64,000 nucleotides of DNA, taken from the NCBI RefSeq assembly GCF_009604405.1, contig NZ_WEGK01000003.1, forward strand, positions 186,001 to 250,000, in the 5' to 3' direction. The notes beneath the pieces were generated by a model. It made no database searches and had not been told where the DNA came from. It saw only the letters and a program-made list of their open reading frames with translations. Shown piece after piece: positions 1 through 7,270 of the stretch (positions are counted from its first letter, which is position 1; the number at the start of each line of letters is the position of its first letter). Source of the DNA: Nocardia macrotermitis. Its GTDB lineage: Bacteria; Actinomycetota; Actinomycetes; Mycobacteriales; Mycobacteriaceae. The translations under genes were made by a program, and so were the position numbers.

Positions 1-126
1 GTCGTGATTGCTGGTGTCGGTGTCGGTGTCGTGCGAGGAAGTAGAGGTGTCGGTGTCGTGGGACGACGTGGAGGTGTCGGTGTCATGGGAGGACGTGTGC
101 GTGTCGGTGTCATGCGACGAAGTGTG
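1..126 (-). repeat. 27-bp coding tandem repeats (HDTDTSTSS-type)
   Basis: Three clear 27-bp units (28-54, 55-81, 82-108) with degenerate copies on both sides encode a nine-residue His-Asp-Thr-Ser repeat in the tail of the minus-strand WXG-like gene. The array runs to the window edge, so the copy number is unknown. The period is a multiple of three, so copy-number change would keep the reading frame. Confidence 0.75.
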
Positions 127-945
127 GGTGTCGTGGCTGGTGGAGGCCGGTTTGGTGGAGGTGTGGGTGTCGTGGGTGGTGGTGTGGCCGCGTTCTTTGA
201 GGGCCTTTTTCAGGTCCTGCCAGATCGTTTTCAGCTTCTTCAACAGCGGGGTCAGCTTCTTGAAACTCGCGGCGAGTTTCGCGAACAACTCCGAGATCGT
301 GGTCACCGTTTTGGCGACGTAGGTGGTGGCTTGGGCGGCGACCAGGGGTGTGGCCGCCCCCAGGGTGAATACTTCTTCCGCGGCCCAGGCCGCGAGGTGG
401 CCGATGGCTTGGGCGATGAGGTCGCGGACGGTTTGGCGGACGAACGAGACGATCGCTCCGGCCAACTCGACTGCGGAGGCGGCGGTGGAGGCGGCGTTGG
501 CGGCGGTGGTGATCAGGCCGGTGGTGGTCGCGGCGTGGGTTTTGTATGCCTCGGCGGTGGCGCCGGTCCAGTCGGTGATGTCTTTCTCGACCGCGGATTT
601 GTGTTGTTCGGCGGCTTGGGTGAGTGCGTTGGAGACGTTGGTCCAGGTGGTGGCGTAGGCGGTGATGGCGTCGGGGTCTCCGGCGACCCAGTTCAGTGCT
701 TTGCGGAGGGGTTCGACGTGTTCGATCAGGAAGCTGACCCCGTAGGAGGCCAGGGTGCCGATGGGGTCGATCACCAGTTGCGCGGTGTCCATCGCGGTAC
801 TCGCGACGGTGAGCCCGGCCTCGATCCAGGATCCCGACGAAATCGACTGATGTAGTCCGGCAACGTCTTCGGCGATCGCGATGCCGGTGTACCACTGCGT
901 CGAATCCTGCCTCTGCGCCACCAGGGGATTGGTTTCGGTCGCCAT
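1..945 (-). CDS. ESX-type WXG100-like secreted protein with repeat tail (partial)
   Basis: Probable type VII secretion substrate. Seen: 315 codons stay open from an ATG at 945 to the window edge, so the C-terminus is missing. The start is preceded by GGGGGAA. A helical N-terminal half carries a W-x-G turn (W126, G128, in DWTGATAEAY) as in WXG100/PPE-type proteins. Ala-rich and Lys-rich amphipathic helices follow to about residue 250. The rest is a Thr/Ser/His/Asp tail built on HDTDTSTSS units. Known: W-x-G helical hairpins are the ESX export module, often fused to an effector or surface domain. Inferred: the tail is a linker or surface region and the effector part, if any, lies outside the window. 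No ESX core gene lies nearby, but an ESX accessory cluster sits at 7.6-11.6 kb. Function unknown. Confidence 0.72.
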   Translation of the reverse strand, partial: MATETNPLVAQRQDSTQWYTGIAIAEDVAGLHQSISSGSWIEAGLTVASTAMDTAQLVIDPIGTLASYGVSFLIEHVEPLRKALNWVAGDPDAITAYATTWTNVSNALTQAAEQHKSAVEKDITDWTGATAEAYKTHAATTTGLITTAANAASTAASAVELAGAIVSFVRQTVRDLIAQAIGHLAAWAAEEVFTLGAATPLVAAQATTYVAKTVTTISELFAKLAASFKKLTPLLKKLKTIWQDLKKALKERGHTTTHDTHTSTKPASTSHDTHTSSHDTDTHTSSHDTDTSTSSHDTDTSTSSHDTDTDTSNHD

Positions 946-1193
946 CTTGTTCCCCCGTGCTGCTCATCCAAAACCTGGGCCGTCGCAACCGGTTTCGGTG
1001 TCCGACGGTCTCCACAGGCAAATATAGCCAATTCCCGCACCATCTTTCGAGCGCGTATCAGCTGTGGGGTTGGTATGCCGTATCCGCATGTCGCAGTGGT
1101 CCCCCGACGGAAATCCGCAGGGACATAAGGCATATCACCCACACCTACGCCCGTGAGGGTGTTCTCGACCGAGATGTGGTTGCTGCGGCAGGA

Positions 1194-1856
1194 TCAGTCG
1201 AGGAATGTGACGGTTTCCGACAGCGGGGCTCTATAGGCGTAGGGGTGGGGGATGTCGGGGTGAGGGTGGCCTATAGCCATGCCGCAGAACAGGATTCGTC
1301 GCGGTGGGGGCGCGATCGTCTCGGCTACTGTGCGGTGGTATTCGGACCACGAGATCTGCGCGCAGGTGTGTAGGCCCTCCTGGCGGAACAGGAGCATGAC
1401 CGTTTGCAGGTACATGCCCGCGTCGGCCCATTGCGGGGCGGGCATGTCGCGGTCCAGGTAGCAGAACAGGGCGGTGGAGGCACCGAAGCAGTTCCAATTC
1501 TCGGCTCGGACGCGGGCTCGGCCGGCGGTGTCGTCGCGGGCGATGCCGACCGCTTCGTAACGGCGTGCGCCCATGTCGTGCAGGCGTTCTCGATACGGGG
1601 TGGCCAGATCGGGTGGGTACCAGGCGAATTCGGGTTCGTCGCCGTGATCGCCCGACGCGATCCGCTCGCCGACGCGTTTCTTCAACTCCGCCAGCGGACC
1701 ACCGGTGAGCACATAGATGTGCCAGGGTTGCAGATTGCCGCCGGATGGTGCGCGAGTGGCCGCGCCGAGGACCCGTTCCAGGACCTCCCGGGCCACGGGC
1801 TCCGCGGTGAAGGCCCGAATCGACTGTCTGGTCCGCACCGCGTCGTAGACGTCCAT
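1194..1856 (-). CDS. Nitroreductase family protein
   Basis: FMN-dependent NAD(P)H oxidoreductase of the nitroreductase fold, 220 aa, a usual length. Seen: the N-terminal RQSIRAF motif (about residues 10-16) and the flavin-phosphate segment APSGGNLQPW (about 37-46), a central WADAGMYLQ helix, and a C-terminal IGHPHPD-type region. Family members reduce nitroaromatics, quinones or flavins as cytoplasmic dimers; the substrate here cannot be told. It is transcribed away from the RibD-like/glyoxalase pair across a gap of about 190 bp, so promoters may be shared. Starts at ATG 1856. Confidence 0.9.
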   Translation of the reverse strand: MDVYDAVRTRQSIRAFTAEPVAREVLERVLGAATRAPSGGNLQPWHIYVLTGGPLAELKKRVGERIASGDHGDEPEFAWYPPDLATPYRERLHDMGARRYEAVGIARDDTAGRARVRAENWNCFGASTALFCYLDRDMPAPQWADAGMYLQTVMLLFRQEGLHTCAQISWSEYHRTVAETIAPPPRRILFCGMAIGHPHPDIPHPYAYRAPLSETVTFLD

Positions 1857-2046
1857 CCCGTCATCCTACGGACACCCGATGCCGGGCGATTCATCTTGCG
1901 AGGCAACGACTTTCGATGTGCTCGGAATTACATCCCGCCGGGCCGATGAATTCGCCCGCGCACCGGAGTCTGCCATTTCGACGCCCCGCACGGGTGGGGC
2001 GAGAAGTGGAGCATCCGCGCATCATGCAGAACAGACGGAGGCCGGA

Positions 2047-2631
2047 ATGAGGAATCCGATTCGGCTCTATATGTCGATGTCGCTCGACGGCTACATCGCG
2101 GGCCCGGACGATCGGCCGGGTCAGGAGCTCGGGCGCGCCGGTGGACGACTGTTCAACTGGCTCGACGACCGGGAATCCGACGGACCCAGCGGGCAGGTCT
2201 ACCGCGAGGCCCTGGCGACCGGCGCGTTGATCTCCGGCCGCCGGACCTTCGAACTCGCCGGGCGCTGGCAGGGCGATCACCACGACGGCGTGCCGATTCT
2301 CGTCCTCACCCATCACGCGGACGACGGCGATGTACCGCCCGGTCACGCGCGATTCGTCACCGATGTCGAGGAGTGCGTCCGGCAGGCGCGCGCGGCGGCC
2401 GGGGACCGTGCTGTGATGGTGCACGGAGCGGGTGCGGCTCAGGCGCTCCTGCGTGCGGGTCATATCGATGAGATGGAGATCCACCTGGTCCCGGTGCTGC
2501 TCGGGGACGGTCGGCGGCTGTTCGAGCACCTCGGTGGTGAGCACATCGAACTTGATCTGGTCCGGCGGCTCGAGGACCGGGACGTCACGCATCTGCGTTA
2601 CCGGGTGCGTCGAGCCGAGGAGGTTGTGTGA
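2047..2631 (+). CDS. Dihydrofolate reductase/RibD C-terminal family protein
   Basis: 194-aa protein of the RibD C-terminal/dihydrofolate reductase-like family, probably an NAD(P)H-dependent cytoplasmic reductase. Seen: the family opening YMSMSLDGYIAGPDD at the N-terminus, an ISGRRTFE segment, a VHGAGAAQALL strand-helix unit and the LVPVLLGDGRRLFEHL C-terminal motif. The ATG at 2047 is chosen because GGAGGCCGG lies just upstream and because homologous proteins begin within a few residues of the MSLDGYIA motif; the frame also stays open upstream to 1879. It is followed with a 4-bp overlap by a glyoxalase-type gene, implying translational coupling. Substrate unknown; a folate role is not implied. 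Confidence 0.85.
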   Translation: MRNPIRLYMSMSLDGYIAGPDDRPGQELGRAGGRLFNWLDDRESDGPSGQVYREALATGALISGRRTFELAGRWQGDHHDGVPILVLTHHADDGDVPPGHARFVTDVEECVRQARAAAGDRAVMVHGAGAAQALLRAGHIDEMEIHLVPVLLGDGRRLFEHLGGEHIELDLVRRLEDRDVTHLRYRVRRAEEVV

Positions 2632-3041
2632 AAACGCTGTTCGTTTCCTACCGTGTCACCGATCTGGACCGTTCGCTGCCCTTCTACGCCGCGTTGGGCT
2701 ACGTCGAACTGGGGCGGGTCGAGCCCGGCGACGGGAGTCGACTCGTGATCCTCTCGTTCCCCGGCGAGCCCGCGGTCTCGCTGGAGCTGGTCCACCGGCC
2801 GGGCAGCGAAAGTGTCTATGTGGGAACCGGTTTCGATCACCTTGCGATCCAAGCGGACACCCTCGCCGACACCCTGGAACGACTGACCGACGCCGGTCTG
2901 GAACCGGGCCCTGTCCAGTATCCGGGCGGCCCGCACGGTCCGAAGACGTCGTGGCTCACCGACCCGGACGGCTACCGGATCGAGTTGGTGGAATGGCCGC
3001 CCGACCGGCCCGACGGGATCACGGCCGCCGATTTCTCCTGA
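2628..3041 (+). CDS. VOC (glyoxalase/bleomycin-resistance) family protein
   Basis: 137-aa vicinal-oxygen-chelate protein. Seen: an opening strand with VTDLDRSLPFYAALGY, the central FDHLAIQADTL strand, a second beta-alpha unit and the closing TSWLTDPDGYRIELVEWP motif that carries the metal-ligand Glu in this fold. Length and layout match single-module glyoxalase I-like enzymes or antibiotic-binding proteins. It starts at a GTG that overlaps the stop of the RibD-like gene by 4 bp, so the two form one operon. Whether it is a true lactoylglutathione (or mycothiol-hemithioacetal) lyase cannot be decided from sequence. Confidence 0.88.
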   Translation: MKTLFVSYRVTDLDRSLPFYAALGYVELGRVEPGDGSRLVILSFPGEPAVSLELVHRPGSESVYVGTGFDHLAIQADTLADTLERLTDAGLEPGPVQYPGGPHGPKTSWLTDPDGYRIELVEWPPDRPDGITAADFS

Positions 3042-3055
3042 ACGGTTCGGCAGGC

Positions 3056-3451
3056 TCAGCGCTGGCGGTCGTAGCGGCGCTGGGCGGCGACGACCTCGGG
3101 CGTGTGCTGCCGCATCCAGTTCAGGAAGTGCTGCATCGACTCGGTGAGGCCCTGGCCGAGTGCGGTCAGCTCGTAGCTGACGCGCGGGGGTGTGGTGGGT
3201 TCGACTGTGCGGGAGACGATTCCGTCGCGGACCAGGGTGCGCAGGGTCTGGGAGAGCATCTTCTCGCTGATGCCGCCGATCGTGGCGTGCAGCTCGGAGA
3301 AGCGGCGCGGGCCCGCGCCCAGCGCGGCCATGATCAGGATGCCCCAGCGGCCGGTGATGTGCTCGAGCAACTCGCGGGCGGGGCATTGAGTGTTGAATGC
3401 GTCACTGATGCCCTGCCACTCGGCACTCGCTGCCTGCGTGCCTACCTCCAT
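3056..3451 (-). CDS. HxlR family transcriptional regulator
   Basis: 131-aa winged-helix regulator of the HxlR/DUF24 family. Seen: CPARELLEHITGRWGILIM, where the leading Cys is the usual redox-sensing position, then PRRFSELHATIGGISEKMLS (recognition helix) and RTVEPTTPPRVSYELTALG (wing). It is divergent from an NmrA-like reductase 62 bp away, and the gap holds a nested palindrome that should be the operator. Many HxlR proteins sense electrophiles or quinones and repress an adjacent reductase; the layout suggests the same here. Its stop is 15 bp from the convergent glyoxalase-type gene. Confidence 0.92.
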   Translation of the reverse strand: MEVGTQAASAEWQGISDAFNTQCPARELLEHITGRWGILIMAALGAGPRRFSELHATIGGISEKMLSQTLRTLVRDGIVSRTVEPTTPPRVSYELTALGQGLTESMQHFLNWMRQHTPEVVAAQRRYDRQR

Positions 3452-3500
3452 ATTCGGAGCTTACCTCGAGGTAGGTACTTTCTCTGAGTTAGCTCCGAAT
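3452..3500. promoter_or_regulatory. Nested inverted repeats: candidate HxlR operator
   Basis: Between the divergent HxlR and reductase genes there is an outer inverted repeat ATTCGGAGCT (3452-3461) / AGCTCCGAAT (3491-3500) enclosing a perfect 12-bp palindrome TACCTCGAGGTA (3462-3473). The position between both starts fits autoregulation and control of the reductase. Confidence 0.7.
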
Positions 3501-3513
3501 CTACGCTTCGGGC

Positions 3514-4356
3514 ATGGTCACAGTCATTTTCGGAGCCAGAGGTAATGTCGGCCGCCATGTTGCGGTGGGCCTGAGCGCGCTCGGCGAGCCGATCCGCCTG
3601 ACGAGCCGGAACCCAGGTTCGCTCGGTACCACGCACGGGGTGTCGGAGGTCGTCGCGGCCGATCTCGAACGTCCTGAAACCCTGCCCGCCGCGCTCCACG
3701 GCGCGCGACGCGTATTCCTCTACACCAAGTCGACGGGTATCGACGGTTTCGTGGCGGCGGCCGAATCCGCCGGTGTGCGGCACGTGGTACTGCTGTCCTC
3801 CGGTTCGGTCGTACAGCCCGGAGCCGAGGACAACCCGATCGCGCAGGAACACCTCGCCGTCGAGTCCGCGATCGAAAAGTCCGGTCTCGCTTGGACATTC
3901 ATCCGTCCCGGCGGTTTCGCCACCAACTCGCTGTGGTGGTGGCGCGACTCGATCCGCGATGAAGGTGTCGTCCGATTGCCGTACCCCGACGCGCAGACCG
4001 CCCCCGTACACGAGAAGGACATGGCCGCCCTGGCGGTAACCGCCCTGTCCGAGCCGAGTCACGAGGGCCGCAGCTACCTCATCTACGGCCCCGAATCGCT
4101 GACCCTGCGCCGACAGGTCGAACACATCGGCACGGCCATCGATCGTGAGATCGCGATCGAGAAGATCCCGCTCGAGCAGGCCCGCATCGAATTGGCCAGG
4201 ACCATGCCACTTTTCGGCGTCGACGTGGTCCTGGCGGGATGGCGAGCGGGAACGACCAGCCCGGCGGCGATCTCGACGACCGTCCGCGATGTCACCGGCC
4301 GCCCCGCCCACACATTCGCCGAATGGGCCGAGGAACATCGGGCAGACTTCCTCTGA
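3514..4356 (+). CDS. NmrA-like/SDR-type NAD(P)H-binding oxidoreductase
   Basis: 280-aa atypical short-chain dehydrogenase of the NmrA/QorB-like group. Seen: the N-terminal nucleotide-binding loop GARGNVGRHVA, an early Arg after the second strand (LTSRNPG), a VVLLSSGSV strand and a TFIRPGGFATNSLW active-site-side loop; no canonical YxxxK pair is obvious, as usual in NmrA-like members. Members act as NADPH sensors or quinone/azo reductases. It is divergent from an HxlR regulator whose likely operator overlaps its promoter, which suggests induction by electrophiles or quinones. ATG 3514 is the only good start. Confidence 0.85.
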   Translation: MVTVIFGARGNVGRHVAVGLSALGEPIRLTSRNPGSLGTTHGVSEVVAADLERPETLPAALHGARRVFLYTKSTGIDGFVAAAESAGVRHVVLLSSGSVVQPGAEDNPIAQEHLAVESAIEKSGLAWTFIRPGGFATNSLWWWRDSIRDEGVVRLPYPDAQTAPVHEKDMAALAVTALSEPSHEGRSYLIYGPESLTLRRQVEHIGTAIDREIAIEKIPLEQARIELARTMPLFGVDVVLAGWRAGTTSPAAISTTVRDVTGRPAHTFAEWAEEHRADFL

Positions 4357-4489
4357 ACACTGTTGCGGCCGTGGGGATCTTGCTTACAGACCAGGAAATC
4401 CCTGCGTCGACGGAAGCTCTCCGCTGCCGCAATACAGTATCCGGCCCGACCGGCGTGCGATGGGATCCATTGTGGCGCAAGGTCAATCG

Positions 4490-4930
4490 GGGGATCCTGT
4501 CCAGTGCCCATCGCGCCCGTCGGCAGAAGTGTGAGGTCACGTCGTCAGCGATCGGTTCGATCAGATGGCGTACGCCGGTCGCCTTCATCTGCACGAGGGC
4601 TTTTATCGCGAATTCGGTGTGGAACCCATCGATATAACTGATGGCCAGTTCGCGCGCCTCGGGAGTCTCGACCTTGCCGAGGTATTCGATCAGCCAGAGG
4701 AAGTGCGGTCCCGGTGGGGCTTCTTTCAGGAGTGCGACGATCTGCTGGAAGTTCTTCGTGGTTGCGATCTTTCGCAGGGCTTGGCTGGCCCAGTCGAGGG
4801 TGGGTTGAGGCAGTCGCGGTTCGTGACGCAACTGCTGGTCCAGCAGATCGATCGCTTGTTGATTGCCGCGTGCGGCAACGTCGTCGAGACTGCGGATCGT
4901 ATTGCGCCGCGGCGATGGGTCTCCGGTCCA
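4490..4930 (-). pseudogene. HEAT-repeat protein remnant, N-terminally truncated
   Basis: On the minus strand about 140 codons read as a helical-repeat protein: SLDDVAARGNQQAIDLLDQQ, ALRKIATTKNFQQIVALLKE, ELAISYIDGFHTEFAIKALV and DVTSHFCRRARWALDRI resemble consecutive HEAT-type helix pairs. Upstream of about 4930 the frame continues but becomes Arg/Pro-rich non-coding composition, and no ATG or GTG with a ribosome site precedes the first repeat. After about 4490 the frame again loses protein-like composition. This fits a truncated gene, or a short gene with an unusual start. It meets an XRE remnant head to head near 4.94 kb. Confidence 0.55.
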
Positions 4931-4947
4931 GGGATTTTGGTTTCCAG

Positions 4948-5109
4948 GTTGGCCAGCCAATCGTCGCGCAGCGAGCAGGGATGCATCAGCCCGATATCTC
5001 ACGTTTGGAGTCCGGCGGTGGCACGCCCACCATTGGCATGCTCGAGCGGTTGGCGCATGCGTTGGAGCTGCGGTTCGTTGCGCGGTTCGAGAGGCCTGAC
5101 ACGGCCTGA
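4948..5109 (+). pseudogene. XRE-type helix-turn-helix remnant (C-terminal part)
   Basis: Plus-strand codons read VAQRAGMHQPDISRLESGGG then TPTIGMLERLAHALELRFVA and a TGA at 5107-5109. This is the second half of a Cro/CI-type HTH domain (recognition helix QPDISRLE, then the family's TPTI.MLERLA..L segment). The first HTH helix and any start region are missing upstream of about 4948, where the sequence stops looking like coding on this strand. An ATG at 4981 exists, but a protein from it would lack half of the DNA-binding domain. Probably a decayed antitoxin-type regulator. Confidence 0.6.
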
Positions 5110-5187
5110 CGTATCGGGCGCCCGGCGTTGGAGCTCGGGAATATATACGCGCGACGGGTTTTCGAGATGGTTGGTGGGTGCGGATTG

Positions 5188-5376
5188 TCATGTGTTGAGC
5201 CAGGTTTCGATGTCGTCGAGGGAGTCGGCGGTGTAGATGGGGGTTTGGTCGAGGGCGTCGAGTAGTTGCCAGGTGTAGGGGGTGGGGGTCAGGCGGACGA
5301 GGCGGTAGCCCTGGGTGGTGGCGCGGGCGGCCAGGGCTATTGCTCGGACGAGGTGTGGGGGGAATTCGGGGGTCAT
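5188..5376 (-). CDS. Small hypothetical protein (62 aa)
   Basis: 62-aa protein of unknown function. Seen: balanced composition with PPHLVRAIALAARATTQGYR, a basic helix, then QLLDALDQTPIYTADSLDDI and a WLNT end, typical of a small alpha/beta protein rather than a shadow frame. It overlaps the stop of the upstream 86-codon frame by 4 bp and so appears to be the last gene of a minus-strand group of small genes reading away from the XRE-DUF397 pair. No signal peptide or membrane segment. Confidence 0.5.
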   Translation of the reverse strand: MTPEFPPHLVRAIALAARATTQGYRLVRLTPTPYTWQLLDALDQTPIYTADSLDDIETWLNT

Positions 5377-5633
5377 GGGCGGTGCCAGGGGCGGTAGGAG
5401 TCGGGGGTGATGCGGCCTGCGGCGACGAGGGTGGCGAAGGCGGCGCGTTTGCGGGGCAGGTGTGGTCGCGGTGGAGTTGCATGTCGCGGTGGGCGGTGGT
5501 GAGGGAGTACGAGGGTGGGGGAGGGCCGCAGGATGAGAGGGTGGGGTAGTTGTGCGAGCAGGGGGATGCGCAACGGTTCGGTTGTAGTCGGGTACCGCAG
5601 CTCTTGGAGTGGGGAGATGTTGGGGGACAGCAT
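5373..5633 (-). pseudogene. Small protein paralogue with compensating frameshifts
   Basis: An 86-codon frame whose end, RKRAAFATLVAAGRITPDS, matches the WKWVAYTTLVHHGRIVPP region of the neighbouring 108-aa protein. The middle of that protein, AHTQMQLHR.HC, has its counterpart AHRDMQLHRDHTC in a different frame of the same DNA (about 5465-5510). The frame thus seems to leave and re-enter the ancestral reading, for example by one base lost in the CCCC run near 5464-5467 plus a compensating change upstream. The open frame survives but the central His/Cys segment is scrambled. A sequencing error would look the same. Confidence 0.45.
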
Positions 5634-5639
5634 GTTCGG

Positions 5640-5782
5640 GGCGAGGTGTCGTGTGATGGGCGACGGGGTGGGTGGGGTCGGTTCGGGCGGGGTGGCGGCC
5701 AGAGGCAGCCGAGGGCGAGCAGGACCACCGCGGAGCCGGTGAGGACGGTGACGATGCTCGACAGTTCGTTCCAGGTGGACAT
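5640..5782 (-). other. Possible start of a small membrane protein
   Basis: An ATG at 5782, 5 bp after the stop of the 108-aa gene, opens a frame with a strong hydrophobic segment (SSIVTVLTGSAVVLLALGCL) at residues 7-27, then becomes Pro/Arg-rich and has no stop of its own for more than 1 kb. The start and membrane segment look real, so either a frameshift has removed the stop or the resemblance is chance. No function can be given. Confidence 0.3.
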
Positions 5783-5787
5783 CGGGT

Positions 5788-6114
5788 TCACGGGGTCTCG
5801 TCGGGGTTGTCGAGTTCTCGGGCGAGGCGGGTCAGGCCGTCGAGAATTTCTCGGAAGAGTTGGGGGTCGGGAGGATTCGCGGTGGTGGGGAGGGAGAGGT
5901 CGCGGCGGCGGGCGCGGGTTCGGAGGGTGGTCAGGGGCGGGACGATGCGGCCGTGGTGGACGAGGGTGGTGTAGGCGACCCATTTCCAGGCGCAATGATC
6001 GAGGCGGCAGTGCCGGTGGAGTTGCATCTGGGTGTGGGCGAGGTCGAGCTCGGCGCGGTCGCACACTTCCGACGGGATGACGATGGTTTCGCCGTTTCGG
6101 GTGTAGTACAGCAT
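5788..6114 (-). CDS. Small His/Cys-containing hypothetical protein (108 aa)
   Basis: 108-aa protein of unknown function. Seen: a beta-rich opening with NGETIVIPSEV, a central helix TQMQLHRHCRLDHCAWKW that clusters three His and two Cys (possible metal site), then YTTLVHHGRIVPP and a C-terminal helix LFREILDGLTRLARELDN. Start ATG 6114 is chosen because GGAAG precedes it; the frame is open further upstream but the composition there is not protein-like. It is the first gene of a minus-strand group and is divergent from an XRE-DUF5753/DUF397 pair across 283 bp. A frame-disrupted relative lies at 5373-5633. Confidence 0.6.
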   Translation of the reverse strand: MLYYTRNGETIVIPSEVCDRAELDLAHTQMQLHRHCRLDHCAWKWVAYTTLVHHGRIVPPLTTLRTRARRRDLSLPTTANPPDPQLFREILDGLTRLARELDNPDETP

Positions 6115-6308
6115 CTTCCGTTTCTTCTGCTCGGTGATCGGTTGTCGACGCGTGAAAACGCAATGCGGAAAAGTGTTGTGGGATCGGCAAAATGGACGGT
6201 TGACCGATGGGATTCGGTGGCCGTCAACGCATGCCAGTAAATCATCGAACGGGTACGGTGGGAGGCCACCGTCGGATTTCGTCCGGAGACGGAATCGCTC
6301 CATATGGT

Positions 6309-6354
6309 TTGGAATACTGGAACGTTCCAATTGGGGTGGAGTGCATTGGAATAC
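6309..6354. promoter_or_regulatory. Palindrome and direct repeats: candidate XRE operator
   Basis: TTGGAATAC occurs at 6309-6317 and again at 6346-6354. The first copy runs into a perfect 12-bp palindrome TGGAACGTTCCA (6318-6329). All lie 40-90 bp upstream of the XRE gene and in the shared divergent promoter region, so they are the best candidates for binding by that regulator. A related TGGACGTTCCAG occurs inside the XRE gene near 6543. Confidence 0.5.
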
Positions 6355-6397
6355 GTGCGGAACGGTGGTCCCGTAATTGGAAGGGTGGGTGTTTTCA

Positions 6398-7270
6398 GTG
6401 TCTGATGAACCGCACAACAGCAGTCTGCCGCGTCGGGTGCTCGGGCGTCGGCTGCGGGAGTTCCGGGAGGGGCTCAAGATGAGTCGGATGACCGCGGCTC
6501 GGTCGTGCGAGATGGGGTCACAGACGTTGTGGCGGTTGGAGACTGGACGTTCCAGTGAGGTGAAGCGGGTGACCGTGAACCTGCTGTGCAACCTGTATGG
6601 GGTCGGCGATGAGGACCGTGAGGTGCTGCTGTGGTTGGCGGGCGAGTCACGCAAGGACGGGTGGTGGCAGTCGTTCGTCGGTGGTCTTGCACCGGACGCC
6701 GAGTTGTATGTCGGTCTCGAAGGAACAGCCAGTCAACTCGCAACGTGGCAGATGGCGGTTCTGCCTGGGCTGCTTCAGATTCCGGAATATCGGCGGGCGA
6801 TCTCGGAAGCGCAGGGCGAACCTGATGATATCGACAGTGAGATCCGGTTGCTTGAGAAGAGGCAAGAGCGACTTGCTGATCCGAACTTCACGCTGGTCGC
6901 CCTGCTGAACGAGTCGGTGTTGCACCAGAATATTGGAGGCAAGCACGTAATGGCTCGGCAGATGATTCATCTCCTCAAAGTTGGTGAGCTGCCGAATGTT
7001 TCAATTCGGGTCGTTCGATCCGATGCTTCCGTGCATTGGGGGCTGTTTGCCAAGGATTTCGTCTTGATGGAATTTCCGGAGCACCTCAACCCAGTACTCA
7101 CGGAGCCGCCGGTCGTCTATGTGGAGAGTCTTGCAGGTGTGCTCTACCTGGATAAACCGGCTGAAATCGAACTGTATCGGGCCACTCGCGCCGATATCGA
7201 GCGAGTAGCCTTGGGAGAGAACGACACTCGCAGCCTTATCGAGGCGATTGAGAAGGAGTACGGATCATGA
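6398..7270 (+). CDS. XRE family regulator with DUF5753 domain
   Basis: About 290-aa regulator of the actinobacterial XRE-DUF5753 type. Seen: HTH at residues about 10-70 (LGRRLREFREGLKMSRMTAA with QTLWRLETGRSSEVKR as recognition helix and following turn), then the DUF5753 sensor-like half with WQMAVLPGLLQIPEYRR, RLLEKRQERLADPNF, NVSIRVVRSDAS and PPVVYVESLAG. Start GTG 6398 is preferred; in-frame GTG 6389 and TTG 6377 are alternatives, and GGAAGG near 6379 cannot decide between them. It overlaps the downstream DUF397 gene by 4 bp. Known: such pairs (whiJ/abaA-like loci of Streptomyces) control neighbouring small genes and development. Here the divergent small genes are the likely targets. Confidence 0.88.
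   Translation: MSDEPHNSSLPRRVLGRRLREFREGLKMSRMTAARSCEMGSQTLWRLETGRSSEVKRVTVNLLCNLYGVGDEDREVLLWLAGESRKDGWWQSFVGGLAPDAELYVGLEGTASQLATWQMAVLPGLLQIPEYRRAISEAQGEPDDIDSEIRLLEKRQERLADPNFTLVALLNESVLHQNIGGKHVMARQMIHLLKVGELPNVSIRVVRSDASVHWGLFAKDFVLMEFPEHLNPVLTEPPVVYVESLAGVLYLDKPAEIELYRATRADIERVALGENDTRSLIEAIEKEYGS

Noticed and set aside
4..855. 283-codon Gly/Val-rich plus-strand frame at the left edge
   Set aside because: It is the antisense of the WXG-like gene and its repeat; composition is extreme and there is no ribosome site.
4292..6190. 632-codon minus-strand protein
   Set aside because: Most of it is Pro/Arg-rich shadow; only the HEAT-like segment (4490-4930) and short bits near 5.5 and 5.7 kb look like real or former coding sequence.
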